Assembly (NCBI RefSeq): GCF_963576675.1
Contig: NC_088919.1
Coordinates: forward strand, 62,764,578-62,828,577
Length of the DNA stretch: 64,000 nucleotides
Reading direction: 5' to 3'
Origin: Euphorbia lathyris
Taxonomy: Eukaryota; Streptophyta; Magnoliopsida; Malpighiales; Euphorbiaceae
A program made the position numbers and the translations under genes. This document shows, one piece after another, positions 45,733 to 58,400 of the stretch. The stretch's first letter is position 1; each line of letters begins with the position of its first letter. Under the pieces are notes generated by a model. It made no database searches. It was not told where the DNA came from and saw nothing but the letters and a program-made list of their open reading frames with translations.

Positions 45733-46216
45733 CTTTCTTTCTTTTCTTTGATCTTTTGTATGATTTTTTAATTTTTTCTTTAATAATATCTGGGTCGGAG
45801 TTTTAAGGGAGGTGCCAACCTAGTTGGGATCTTTCTGCTCCCTCTCCATCTTCAATCAAAAATATTAAACTCCTCAGTTTTGAATATAAAACTAAATTAT
45901 CAAAACAATATTGATTTTATATATGTTTCTTTAATATATTTAATATAGTTATGGAAAAACTATTAAAAATCTTATTTTATTTTCTATAAAATTGAAAATT
46001 CAAACGGAAATAAAATGAATGAGGCTTTTTGAACTGAATTTGATGTTTAAAGATAATTAATTTGATAAACGGAGGCTTAATGTGACTCAATGTGTCAAAT
46101 TAAAATGTTAGAAACTCGATCAACAAAAAAACCAAAAAGATCAAGGGCATAAAGATGTTTTACCATTAATTAATGTACACTGAACTTCAGTTTCTTAATA
46201 AAAGCATTGTACGTTC

Positions 46217-46303
46217 TCTTTTATTTCAATAAAATCATTATAATCAATTATATGACAGTCACTTTTTATCTCAATAAAGTCATTATAACCAATCATATGA
46301 CAA
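46217..46303 (+). repeat. Two-unit tandem repeat of about 44 bp
   Basis: The words ttttatttcaataaaatcat and tttttatctcaataaagtca begin two consecutive units. Each continues into tataa-caat-atatgaca. The intervening region from 45878 to 46330 has no other recognised feature. Confidence 0.7.
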
Positions 46304-46330
46304 TCATATTTGGTACGGTGATCGTGAATC

Positions 46331-48766
46331 GAAATTCGTTTCAGAATGGTCTATGTTCACTCTTCTATAGTTCATCCTACGGTGGAGCCTGTTCTTCAAC
46401 AGGTAATCCCATAGGTTGTTCAATCTATTATTCCTTCACCTCCTCCAATCTACCAGAGGAAGCAAGATATTCTAAGCTCTTCAGCTGCACCTCCTCGTGG
46501 CTTGACAAATTCTAGCAATCATCCAATTCCACATCTATTTGTGACACCTGCTTTAGATTAACAGATTGAAAATTGTTTGGGATCTTTGGATCCTCAACAG
46601 AGATGTTTTATGGATGGACTCACGAAACAACTCATATACAATATAGGCTCGGTTTAAGAGTCAATGAACATTCTAAGAGCTGAGCATGCTTCACAGACGG
46701 AAGCAATGCGGTTAGAATTGCTGGAGGCAAGGAAGGCAAGCCGGTATGAGGGGGACGAAAGTTCTGTTGCGTGTACTACTGGACATCATGATACTAAGAC
46801 ATGTCCAAGGAAGAGGGATCCTTCGGTGGAGTATCAACCTGAAAGAAGAAGAGGCAGATCCAAAGAAAGGTCGGTTAGTCCTCATCATCGAAGGTATCGA
46901 AATTCTCCTTCACCATTAAAGTTAACAAATGAGGAAAGAGATTCAAGATCTCCGAAGAGGCAGAGACATTACCGAAGGGATTCTCCCGAAGGCAGAGGGC
47001 AGCAGTATAACGCTCGAAGAAGACATTCAGGAGAATCCAGATCTCCTGGTTATCACAAGCCCAATGTACCAAAACAAACTTTAGGAGAACTGTCACTAAA
47101 TGAGGAGATGTTGAATCTGATAAGAGGAGAGCTCAGGCAAGCTATGACAGATGGGGGGTTGCAGGCAAAAGGATTTGTGGCAATTGAAACGGAAACTCCG
47201 TTGAGTGCGGACATCATGGGCCAACCGATGCCCAGGGGATTTAAGTATCCAGTTTTGAAAGATTATAATGGGATGACCGATCCTACTTTGCACGTTAAAA
47301 ACTTTTAGAGAGCTCTTCACACTACTACGGCCACGGACGCTGTAATGTGCAGGATTTTTTCCACAACCCTTCGTGATTCGGCAACTTATTGGTATGATCA
47401 ATTATTGTCAGGCTCCATTCGTTCGTTCAAACAAATGTCACAAGAGTTTTGTGATCACTTCATTACATCCATTCCTGAAAGCAATATTATGCAAGATCTA
47501 AACTATTTAGTTCAAGAGCCGAATGAATCACTGAAGGAATGGGTGAAGAGGTTTCAAAAAGTGGCAATCCAGATTAAAAATCTCAATGTATATGGAGCGG
47601 TGGAGGCAATGTTAGGAAATTGTCGAAGCAAAGATTTGTCCAATGATCTAACTACGAGGAGACCTCATACGTTTCCTAATTTAATGAGAAGAGCTAGGGA
47701 TTTTGTCAAGTGGGATGGTCATCGGTTGAATCCTTTTTTAAAGGATAGATTGAGTTCGGTGCACCAGCCGAATGAGGGAAGAAACGACAAAGGCATGGAA
47801 GAAAATAAGAAAGCCAAAGAGCACGCCGAGCGTAATTATATTCTCTTGAATGCCTTTAGGAAGGAGGTTCTATATTGGGTAGAAAGTAATAGAAAGCACA
47901 TTCAGTATCCTCCTCAGCTCAAGTCATCTGGTAGAAGGCACAATGGCTTAAGTTGCGAATTTCACAAGAGTGAGGGTCATAATACCGAAGACTGTAGGCA
48001 ATTGGCTGTTGAGTTGAACAAGATGGCTGAAGATGGAAAGCTAGACAAATTTCTCAAAAACGCTATCAAAGTCAGAGAACCGAAAGAAAAACAGCAAGGT
48101 GATCGGGCCCCAATAAGGTTTATAAATATGATTACTGGAAGATCTAGTGAGGATCATTCGGCAAAGAGGCGAAGACTGGAAAAGGGAAAAGAGAGGATTT
48201 CTAGCTCAAGAGAAGATTTCTCTTTTGGAAATTTTAATCGACAAGCACATAACGATGCTTTGGTGATAGAGGCCATTATGGGAGAGTATAAGGTTCGAAG
48301 AGTTTTCATTGACACCAGAAGCCCTGTGAACATTATAACAAGAAAGGCGTATGAGGCTTTGAAGCTTGATCATGATCGATTGGTTCCTACAATGTCACCA
48401 TTGGTAGGAATCTCTGGTCACTCTGTGCCTTTGTTAGGAAGTGTCTATTTGAAAATTTCCATTGGGGATGGTCCAGTTAAATGGAATTCAAGAGCAGGAT
48501 TTTTGGTTATTGATTCGGTGCTACCATAAAACATCATCATAGGGCGATCGCTCTTGGCCGAATCAACAAGAGCCTTATCTATTCACCATTTAGCATGGCT
48601 TATCCCAACAAAAGAAGGCATGGCAGTAGCTCATGGAAATCAGGTGATTGCTCAGGAAACCTACTTGACCTCATTAAAAATGAAGCCAACACAGGATCAT
48701 GTGGTAGAGGAGCATGAACAAACAACATCAATTGGTGACTTGGAAACGGTTTGGCTGGCCAAATGA
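46331..48766 (+). pseudogene. Tat-element gag and protease
   Basis: Gag has an Arg/Ser-rich segment (46850-47060). The core follows: KYPVLKDYNGMTDPTLHVKNF, an in-frame TAG at 47306-47308, DAVMCRIFSTTLRDSATYWY, and FITSIPESNIMQDLNYLVQE. Next comes a zinc-like CEFHKSEGHNTEDCRQL. The protease is in the same frame: VIEAIMGEYKVRRVFIDTRS. The catalytic motif reads DTRS where the family has DTGS. An in-frame TAA at 48527-48529 and a TGA near 48766 follow. Confidence 0.85.
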
Positions 48767-48779
48767 AAGTCAGTCAAAA

Positions 48780-50526
48780 TCGTTTCGAAAATCCCTGAGC
48801 AACCGAAGGCAGACATTGTTGAGACTTTGAAGACAAATGTCCAGGCTTTTGCTTGGTGCCCTACTGATATTACGGGTGTATCACCAGATCTAATGATGCA
48901 TTCGCTAAATATTCAAAAGGGGGCCACACCAATTAAGCAGAAGTTGAGAAATTATAGCTGAAGTGAAAAAGCTGCTAGATTGTGAGCATATTAAGGAAGT
49001 GGTTTATACCGAGGGGATTGCTAATGTAGTATTAGTGAAAAAAGCGAATGGAAAGTGGAGGATGTGTTGATTTCACTGACTTAAACAAGTCATGTCTGAA
49101 GGATTCATATCCTCTACCTTGCATTGATATTCTGATCGATTCAACCGCTGGATATGCGATCTATTCACTTTTGGATGCTGCAGCAGGGTACCATCAGATT
49201 CCTATGAATCCCAAAGATATTGCCAATGTTTGTTTCCGAACTGATGAAGGGACTTATGGTTATAATGTGATGCTCTTCGGGTTGAAGAATGCAGGAGCAA
49301 CTTACCAGATGCTGGTAAACAAGATATTTGGAGATGTCATTGGTGACAAAATGGAAGTTTATGTGGATGATATGATTGTTAGGAGCCGTTCGGTTGAGGA
49401 GCACGCTGCGGATTTAGCTACGGTTTTTGCCACGTTGCAAGAACACAATTTGAAGTTGAATCCTTAAAAATGCACCTTTGGAGTTTCATCTGGGAAGTTT
49501 TGGGGCTTCATGATTTCATAAAGGGGAATTGAGGCGAACCTGGATAAAATCCAAGCAATCATCAACATGGAACCACCGAAGAAAGTCAATGATGTCCAGA
49601 AATTGAATGGGAAAATAAACACTTTAGGGAGGTTTATTTCTTGTTCTGCTAGAAGGTGTATGTCATCCTACAAAAGTTTGAAAGGAATGAAAAATTTCAA
49701 CTGGACTGCCGAATGCCAAACGTCATTCGACCAATTGAAAGAATTCTTAGCCACACCACCACTCTTGAGCAGACCTCTTCCAGGAGAAACTTTATACCTG
49801 TATATCAACATTTCAGAGGAGTCGGTAGGTACGGTTTTGGTTCGGGAAGAAGGTTCATAGCAATTTCCAGTTTATTACGTAAGTAGAGTGCTGAGATTGG
49901 CTAAGATTCGGTATCCAAAGTTGGAGAAGCTGGCATTTGGAGTGGTATTTACACCTCAGAAGCTCAGACATTATTTCCAGAGGCATTCAATAGTGGTACG
50001 AATGGATATGCCGCTTCAGGAGGTTTTACAGAGACCTGAGGCTTCAGGAAGGATTGCAGAGTGGACTTTAAAGCTCACTGAGTTTGACATCAGGTATGAG
50101 CCAAGGAAAGCATTCAAAGCTCAAGCCTTGGCCGATTTCTTGATTGAAATTCCGAAGGATACAACCTTGGTTTCTAGTATATCAAAGGTTTGGGAGATTT
50201 TTGTAGATGGAAGTTCTAACAAAGATGGAGTTGGAATTGGAGTCTTCGTGCAAGGTCCTCAAGGGATAAGGCTTCGGTATATGGCATCATTGGGCTTTAT
50301 GGCTTCGAACAATGTAGCCGAATATGAAGCTTTGTTGCAGGGGATGCGAATTTTAAACATCATCGAGCCTGATAGGGCAGTTTTGAAAAGTGATTCACAA
50401 TTGCTAGTTTGCCAGTTGACTGAAAACTTTGAAACTTGTACCGATTCAATGAAAAAATATTTGGCATTGGTAAAGGATTTGTTGCAGGAAGGCAAGGCTG
50501 AAGGCCGAAGCTTGGAAATTCAATGA
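48780..50526 (+). pseudogene. Tat-element reverse transcriptase and tandem RNase H
   Basis: The reverse transcriptase has CVDFTDLNKSCLKDSYPLP, SLLDAAAGYHQIPM, FGLKNAGATYQMLVNKIF and catalytic YVDDMIV. The first RNase H region (49690-50150) has TAECQTSFDQLKEFLATPP and the tail DIRYEPRKAFKAQALADFL. A second RNase H (50190-50520) begins WEIFVDGSSNKDGVGIGV and has NNVAEYEALLQGM and LKSDSQLLV. The dual RNase H is a Tat-lineage hallmark. Stops and frameshifts occur near 48960, 49060, 49465 and 49860. Confidence 0.85.
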
Positions 50527-50529
50527 ATT

Positions 50530-51890
50530 CCAAGGGAAGAGAATGCAGAAGCGGATTATTTGGCTAAGCTGGCTTCGACTCCAGATGGGTCAAAGAATTG
50601 TGTTTGCCGAATTGAGCAAATTCTTTCGCCAAGCATCGATCAAATGGAAGTAATGGCTATTGATGAGTCTTCTGAGTGGTTCTATCCTATTCTCACTTAT
50701 CTTGTCACAGGTGTCTTACTTGAAGATAAAGTTGAGAGTGCAAAAATCCAAAGGAAGTCTGGGAGATATTCGTGAAGGCGTTTTATATCGAAGGTCATTT
50801 GATCGGCCATGGTTAAAATGCATAGGCTTCAATGAAGGAAAATTGATTCTGCAGAAAATTCATGAGGGAATTTGTGGTGCACATGAAGGTAGGGACACTT
50901 CGGCAAGAAAAGTACAGCTACAAGGTTTCTACTGGCCTCAAATGGCTTCGGATGCGGCAGAGTTACTCAAAAAATGTGTACAATGTCAACAATTTGCACC
51001 AATTATCCAATCGCCAGCTTCGGAAATTAGAGTAATCCAGCCAACTTGGCCCTTCGCAACGTGGGGCATTGACATTGTTGGAGCTTTCCCAATAGCTAAA
51101 GGCCAGAAGAAATTCTTGATAGTTGTTGTGGACCATTTCACTAAATGGGTGGAAGCTGAGGCAGTGGCTTCCATTACTTCGGCTCAAATTATAACCTTTG
51201 TAGAAAAGATGATTTTTTGCAGGTTTGGAGTACCACATACCATTATAACAGACAATGGGAAGCAGTTCGATTGCAAGGCATTCCGGGATTTTTGCAATTC
51301 CTTACATATCAAGCTTCGGTTCACTTTGGTGGCGCATCCGCAAAGCAATGTGATGACTGAGGTAACGAACCTAACCATTGTCCAAGGGTTAAAAAAGCGA
51401 TTGGGCAAGGCAAAAGGTTCGTGAGTGGATGAGTTACATCATGTCTTATAGGCATATAGAACAACTCCACGAGCAGCAACCGAAGAAACACCCTTCTCTT
51501 TAACATATAGAGCTGAATCCTTTGTTCCGGTCAAAATTGGAAGTTTAAGCCCAATGGCAACTTACCATTCGATAGAAGATAATGAAGAAAGAATGAGATA
51601 GAAGCTGGATTACTTAGAAGAACAAAGGGAGCAAGCAGCTATTAAAACAACAGCTTATAAGCAGAAAATTAAGGCAACTCATGATAAACAGGTTCGGCCT
51701 AGACAATATTTCCAAGGGGATTTAGTCATAAAGAATGCTGAAGCTTCACAATCCAGGCAGGACAAGGGAAAGCTTAGGAGAAATTGAGAAGGTCCATTTC
51801 AGATAGAAGAGTGCGTGGACACTCACACTTACAAGCTTCGAGAATTGAATGGAAGGCGGTCACATTGAGAAAGTTTTATCAGTAAACCTA
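50530..51890 (+). pseudogene. Tat-element integrase
   Basis: The zinc finger has HEGICGAHEG with CVQCQQF. The core has WGIDIVGAFPIAKGQKKF, TDNGKQFDCKAF and AHPQSNVMTEVTN, giving the D, D and E positions. The C-terminal part (51430-51890) is spread over frames with stops, but strings of the type RTTPRAATEETPFSLTY can be followed. Not functional. Confidence 0.85.
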
Positions 51891-52258
51891 TTATAAAGAT
51901 AGTTTGATTCATGCTTTGTTAATTCTTTTCATTTTGTAAACTCAGTCAACATTGTAAAATCCCACTTTTTCAAGTAGTCTATTAAATGAAGTATGCTTTT
52001 CTATCAATTTTAACATCTGTAATTGGAATTTCTTATTGATTAAATTAAAGCTAATCATATGCATGCTAAAAGGGTTCTACTAACAATCATTAAGCAAAAG
52101 CACATTCTGATTAAAGATCATGAAATTAAAGAAGATCAATTATCCAAAACAAAATAACACAATAAAAAAGTATTGCAAAGTCAAAAAGGATTCGGGAATT
52201 CCCCTGGAAAAGGAGCTTCAGGCACATGCTCATTATCTTCCGGGGGGAACACACTCAC

Positions 52259-54432
52259 CTAAAAGTCAAAATCCGCTCCGGGGTGTTTTTCCCGAAGAAA
52301 ACGGAGGAACCGAACTCTAAATTTCATAGAACGACTAAGTCCTAAGTCTCTCGTTTGCTCAATTGTTCTTTGCATCTCTTCATTGAGTTCAGAAATGGTA
52401 CGACCAAAGAGAGCGACATTTAAAAACTGATCTTCTTTGAGTACTTCCATTTTAGCGCGAAGAGCTGAATTGGATTCTTAAGCAACTTTTATGCCTTTCC
52501 TCAAAAGATCAATTCGGCCTTTTTCAGCATCCGCTTCTTCATGAGCTTTGGCCAGTAGGAGTTCAAGACTTCCACACTTCTCATGAAGAAGGTTCAAGTC
52601 AATTGAAAACTGGATAAACTTGTCTTGATCAGCAGTTTTTTTATTCTCCAGTTGGTTATGGCTAGCTTGAAGATTCTGGAGAGTATAAAGTTGTCTTCGA
52701 ATGGTCTCGTCCCTCTCTCCAATAATCTTGTTAAGGTCATCTACGTCTTTAGCCTTTTGAAGAGCAATCTTTTCTCTTTTCTCAGCATCAACCTTTTCAG
52801 TTCTCTCTCTTTCAACCTCTTTTTTGGCTTCGGCTAGTTCTTTTTTTTCAAAGAAGCTAGGCTGGCAGCTTGTTTTTTGTTCACCATAATCTATTTTTGC
52901 AGCTGTTGATGTTGTTCATTATACTTCTCAGCAGTTGATCGATATTGCTCTACCAAAATGGTGGTAACAGCTTGATCCTGTTTTAAACAAAAAAGGAAGA
53001 AAGAGAGAGAGGAGTTCATTAGGTAAAGGAAACTTAAGTCAATCGCCGAAAGGAAAAACTAAAGATGCTTACTGCAGCTTTCCGTTTGAGAACTTCCTGG
53101 AAAGCAAAAAGGACACTAAGTTGTTCAAAGTATTCTGCATCTTTCGGCATTACTGAAAGACGGGAAATATCCTCCAAAGGGTCCAAGCGAAGGGATGACA
53201 CATTCGGGAGTAATGGGCTTTGGAGCTATTGAAGCAAGTTGGTTTATTTTTAGCTTGGAAGTCGCAACAGGAATCGGTTCGGCAATGAGGATCGGTTTTG
53301 GTTTCATAGCGGCCGAAGGAGTGGCATTTGGTTTTTGTTTTGTGGGTACCGAAGGAGATCGCTTCGGCTTTGTTTGAGCTGGGGAGGGCTTCGTCTTTGT
53401 TTGGGAAATGCCCATATCTTCAATCACTAGGGGGCGATGTTCGGAATTCGACTCCTCACTTTTTTGGGCAGCTTCCTGCTCTTTCTCCATCTTTTTCAAA
53501 CGAGCTAGCATGGTATCACGAACAGACATGGCCAGAATGGCCTGCAAAAAGAAATTCGAAGACAAAATCAAAAATTAAATTGAGAAGTCACCTTCAGCAA
53601 AATTAAACATTGGAGTTTTTAGAAAGATAATCCCATGGTTACGAGAGTAAAAGCAAGTCCTGCCACGACTTTGAAGCACCCTAAGCATATCTTTGTAATC
53701 TCAATCATATTTGTAGGCTTCAATCCGAAGCTGGGATGTATTTTCAACAACCATTAAGGCACGTTCTGATTTCCAGGTGCTGGAAGATTTGGGATCGGCA
53801 TTCCACTTAGTAGGAAAAGGGTACCCATGTGAAGCATAAGGGTTATTGGGATTCATAACATTTGGTTCCATCTAGAACGACTTCGGTTTGAAATCCTTAT
53901 GGCTCTGGACTTTGTCTTTAATGAAGCCCCTACGTTTAGAGTTGTACTTCCAGTATATCATATCCTCGTCTTCTTTCTTCATCGGTTTCTAGTAAAACCG
54001 AAAGAATGGACCAGTAAGATCAAGACCCAGATCTGTGCATATTTCATTGAAACTTAACAACTCTAGCTAGGCATTCGGGGTAATTTGGCAAGGGCTAATG
54101 TTGAACTCTTGCAAAACCGAAACGACACCTTCCGGAAGAGGAAAGGCCATTTCCCATTCTAGAAACTGGGAAAAGGTTCCTAATTTCAACTCGGATGAAG
54201 GAAGATGGGCTCTTTCATTTGGTCCGAGAAGAGAGATGGTCATTGAATTAAGCCACCTAAATTGTTTCCTAAGATCCACCAAATCCTTCTGGGTAAGAGA
54301 TGAAGGCTGGTTAGGAACCCTGGGGTTTATCTTCTTGAGTTTCTTGGCTTCCTCATCTTCCGAAAGAGGATTTTGGGTAGGATTTGAAGCTTTGGTTTTG
54401 CGCATTTTCTTGGTTGCAGCACAAGGTGCCAT
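52259..54432 (-). pseudogene. Antisense extra ORF of the Tat element (gypsy-type transposon domain), decayed
   Basis: Between pol and the 3' LTR, on the opposite strand, a coding trail starts MAPCAATKKMRKTKASN at 54432. It runs through RKQFRWLNSM, WEMAFPLPEGVVSVLQEFNI and SPCQITPNA, then after an in-frame stop LSFNEICTDLGLDLTGPFFR. This matches, as I recall, the plant 'putative gypsy type transposon' domain (PF04195). Further on are an intron-like acceptor (tttttgcag/gcc near 53541), a Lys/Pro/Thr-rich block (53150-53500), a Glu/Lys-rich coiled-coil-like stretch (52490-52900), and an end LREKHPGADFDF at 52259. Internal stops show decay. Extra antisense ORFs are known in Tat elements; their function is unknown. 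Confidence 0.7.
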
Positions 54433-54711
54433 GAAAATCAAATTCAAATGACGAAATAGGAACTTACGAGTTGATCGAAGACATCAGAGATGAAGATGAA
54501 AGCTTTTTTCTAGTCTAAAGTTGAAGAAAGATGAAGCAGTGATCTTTTGAAGAGTTTTGAACCACTAATGAAAAATAATGATTCAAAACGGCGGGGATAG
54601 CTAGAAGGATTATTTTAGCAAGCTGATGTCATCGATAAGTAGCTGTAATGATGATGGTTCATTAACCAAGGAAGTCCTAAAGAACGGTTCCAAAACAAAC
54701 TTGGGGGGCTT

Positions 54712-55168
54712 CTAATATGGTGTATAATGAAGAATGGACCTCGAATGGTTCTCAAAGGCCCACTAATCCATACTTTTGGGCCGGCCCATCTAGGGTCCCC
54801 AAACGTTCCTAAAAGAAACGGCAAGTAAAATGGCTTCGGACCTCAATTACATGCTAAAGCCATTTGGTACATGAATTTAGATTCTGGACCAATATGGTGA
54901 TGACACGTGTATCCAAGCCTAAGCTCAAATGTCTATAAATAGGAGCCAAATTCAAAGAGGAAAGTACACAATTCTATATACTAAAACTCATTTACATTCT
55001 CAACAAGCTTTGTATTCTCATACTAACTTAGGCATCAGAAAGGGTTCGCCGTGTCTGAATACTGCTTCCAGTGACCTACAAGATAGTAAACCATTAGACT
55101 TTCACATTATGGATTAGTAGGCCTTTGAGAACCATTCGAGGTCCATTCTTCATTATACACCATATCAA
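54712..55168 (+). repeat. 3' LTR of the Tat element with 58-bp inverted ends
   Basis: It follows the polypurine tract and contains a CACGTG G-box (54904-54909), a TATAAATA box (54934-54941) and the motif acttaggcatcagaaagggt typical of the R region of Tat LTRs. Unusually, 54715-54772 and 55108-55165 are inverted repeats of each other with one mismatch. TG/CA ends are decayed on the left (taatatgg) and clear on the right (ccatatca). No partner LTR remains. Confidence 0.7.
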
Positions 55169-55462
55169 CGTACAATGACGTTGGAAAAGACTTTCACATA
55201 TAATAAAATGAAGTTCACTAATCTCCAAATTTCAGTGACTACGATGCATATGAACAGAAGTACATAGACAACAAAAATTCGTTCATCTTCATTTTCCTCC
55301 AATTTTGTTTCCATTGCCAAAAACTAAACAAATTTGAAATTGTCATCTTACTAGGATCAACAAAATGCATTGAAGAAACAGCTAAAACAAAGATATTTAA
55401 GCAAAAGAAACATAACAATGTAAACCAGTTAGAAGGAAGAAGAACAGAACCATTAGAACGAA

Positions 55463-58400
55463 TTAAACTGTCAACGCCTCTTGCTGAGTGTGCCAAGCAA
55501 CAACATCCTTGTACGGTAAGTTGCCGCCAAAAATATCAAGAGCACTGCCTACAGTCACATCCACCCGTCCTTTTCCGGCAGCCTTTATTCTCTCTAAATC
55601 ATTCATTACTGTCACACCGCCTGCATAAGTCACCGGAATCTGGTACCCAAAACCACAATACATCAACATAACAATACATAACATAAGCAAGATAGCTATG
55701 TTTCACAATAGTAAAACGATATCCAACTAGAAATTGCAAATCATTGTTCTATTTAAGAATTAGGCAGCATGGCCGTAAGACCTACAAAGCAATAGCCGCG
55801 GTTGAGAGCAAAATTATTTTACAAGTGGCAAGTTAAGGCTCATTGATACTCTATAACGTTCCTAAGTTTTGGCTATATTGTTTGTTTACAATATGTCAAC
55901 GCTAATTTTGATCAGTGATATCAACTGATGATTAAAGGGCAGCAAAATAATCGTAGACATAGATAAAGAAGACAATGCAAGAATATTGTAGAAATTGTAT
56001 GTTACTAACCGGTGACTGTCTGCCAAGCAATTCCACAAGTTCTTCATCAATTCCAAGCCTACATTTTTTTTAAAGATAAGGTTAACGTTGAGTTGATTGG
56101 AACAAAATTAAGAAAAACAAATTCTTGCATGGTATCTTTTATCATGCCTAAAGTCATGAAGAACAATGACACTGATATTTCGTGTACCAATGGTGTTTCT
56201 TTTAGTTATAAAGGAAAAACAAAAAGATGAAAAGAACCAGATTTGAAAATGGAAGGTAATAACTGTGAGGAGTGACGCTGTTGAAATTGAAAAAGAGAGA
56301 TTTTGTTTAAGAAAAGTTCTCATGATGAAAGATTTAGAATTTTATGAGACCGAGTGATATTATACCTTAACCTACCTAAACAGCAGACAGAAAGCCTAAA
56401 AATATGAGTTAACCAGAGGGGGATCGCAATTTCAGCCATTTAGGGAATAAGATAACTAAGCAAGTTCATAACCCTATTATCATAGCTTAAAAATTAATGA
56501 CCAAAACCATTATTGTATACAACTTTCACAACCACTTGGTGCCCATGTTATAAATTTAGGATAAGGGCCAAATTTAACCCTAACGTTCAAGCGAAGTGCA
56601 GATTTAGCCTAACGTATGAAATGGTGCAAATTTAACAGTAACGTTTTCAAGCAAGATCAATATTAGCCCTGCGCTACAGAAGATTTGAAAAAACTGGTTT
56701 AACAGTCACATGGGACCTTCCAAACAAGTTTGTTGATAAATTGATTCAAATTTTCGATAACGTTATGGCTAAAATTGGACTTGCTTGGAAATGTTAGGGT
56801 TAAAATTGCACCATTTCATAAGTTAAGGCTAAATCTGCGCTTCCCTTAAAAACGTTAGGGTTAAATTTGGTCTTTATCCCTAAAATTTAATTTCCAGATA
56901 TTGACTAGTAGTACAAAAGAATTAGGAGGATAATTATTCTCTGCCTCATGAAGCAAGAGAGAGGGTTGAAGGGAGGGAGGGAGTAGTCAAAGAGCTGCAA
57001 GCCGGTAAAGAAATTTAAAGGAAAATAGTTTTGAATTGCATAATAAAAGATTAGAGCGCTTACTTTTTTCCTTCGACATCAACTCCATGTACCAAAAACT
57101 CATCTGCATAGTTTGCAAGAAATTCTAATACTTCCTCATCAAGATATACATCACTGAACTTCTGCCATCTATCAGTTACAATTGCATATCTCCCTTCCTG
57201 CACGTCAGAAGCAACTAATACATGGCTATAAAAGGTAGTAGATGAAACTATAGATACCTTTCAAGTCTTCAAAAAGAGAATACATACTAGAATCCTATGT
57301 CTTAAATTATTTAAAAGTTCAAAACTATAGCAAAACTCTAGACTCAATTCGACATCTTGCATCCCATTAATGAGTGAGTACCACCAGAATAAAGAATACC
57401 ATCCAACGAAAATGTTGATCCCCACCCAAGATTCCCTCAATTCATTTTGGATTCACACCTTTTTTCTGCAGCTAAGGTCCAGCACAAGCCTCTGTTTTCC
57501 AACAACACAGACAAGATCTTTCAGCCTTTCTAGGTCCATTTGACCATTGTTAAACACATACTGCAAGAGAAAAGTAACAACTTCAACATTAAGAAAAATT
57601 ACAAGATAGTGAAAGGAACATAAAAAATCATGTTATTTCCAAGAAACCCCTGCAAGGGTCAGACAGGATTTTGAACTACTAAGGGTGTTTGGTTCAAACT
57701 CCAGAATTGGAATTGGAATTGGGATCAGAACCGAAATACCATTTATTTCTTTTATTTCATTCAGTTTCGAAACAGAATCCGATTACCTTAATGTTGTTTG
57801 GTTCTATAATGGCGGACTAGGAATCAATAGCAAAATTGTTAAATATGTCCGTCTAAATAATAACAAAAAAAATTAAACAAAACTAATAATAATGATAAAG
57901 ATGATGATAATAATAATAATTAGCAAACTCTCATTTTAGTATTTCTATATGTTTTGCAAGGGGTAAGTAAGTTTGATGGTTTATATTAAGGACTAAGTTG
58001 AACAAATAGTTTTAATTTCTTGATATTTGCTTATGAGTTTATAAGATATTGATGTCTTATCTGTTTTGAATTCAAAGATTGGTTTGTTCTTTTATGTTTT
58101 TGAAATTGAAGTTGCAGGTAGAGTAAAAAAGGGCGGCCCCGTGCACTACGCGTCCCCGCTAAGCGAGGGTCCGGGGAGGGGTCCCACCACAAGGGTGTAC
58201 TAGGGGCAAGCCTTCCCCTGCCAATTTTTTTTGGCAAGAGGCCGCTCCTAAGACTCGAACCCGTGAACTCTCGGTCACACAACAACAACGTTTACCGTTA
58301 CGCCAAGGCTCGCCCTCAAGTTGCAGGTAGAGTATTTGCAGTTTTAATTCTATAGTTTACCATTGATGCAAAGGACGCAGTACATGATAACAAAAGAAAA

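Larger units (their letters stand above)
40292..45861 (+). mobile_element. Full-length L1-type LINE, 5.57 kb
   Basis: A 16-bp target duplication atattaaactcctcag lies at 40276-40291 and 45862-45877. The 5' end is only about 43 bases from the ORF1 ATG, and the 3' end is ccatcttcaatcaaaa with a very short A tail. It contains ORF1 (DUF4283 plus zinc knuckle) and ORF2 (endonuclease, reverse transcriptase, RNase H) in the usual plant L1 order. Frameshifts and two in-frame stops inactivate ORF2. The perfect target duplication suggests moderate age. Confidence 0.95.
46330..55168 (+). mobile_element. Ty3/gypsy element of the Tat type, 5'-truncated and decayed
   Basis: Order: gag, protease, reverse transcriptase, two RNase H domains, integrase, a long region with an antisense ORF, a polypurine tract (acttggggggct near 54701-54710), and a 3' LTR. 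Presence of a second RNase H and of an extra ORF between pol and the LTR is typical of the Tat lineage. The 5' LTR and leader are missing, as sequence before 46330 is unrelated. Many in-frame stops show it is dead. Confidence 0.85.
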
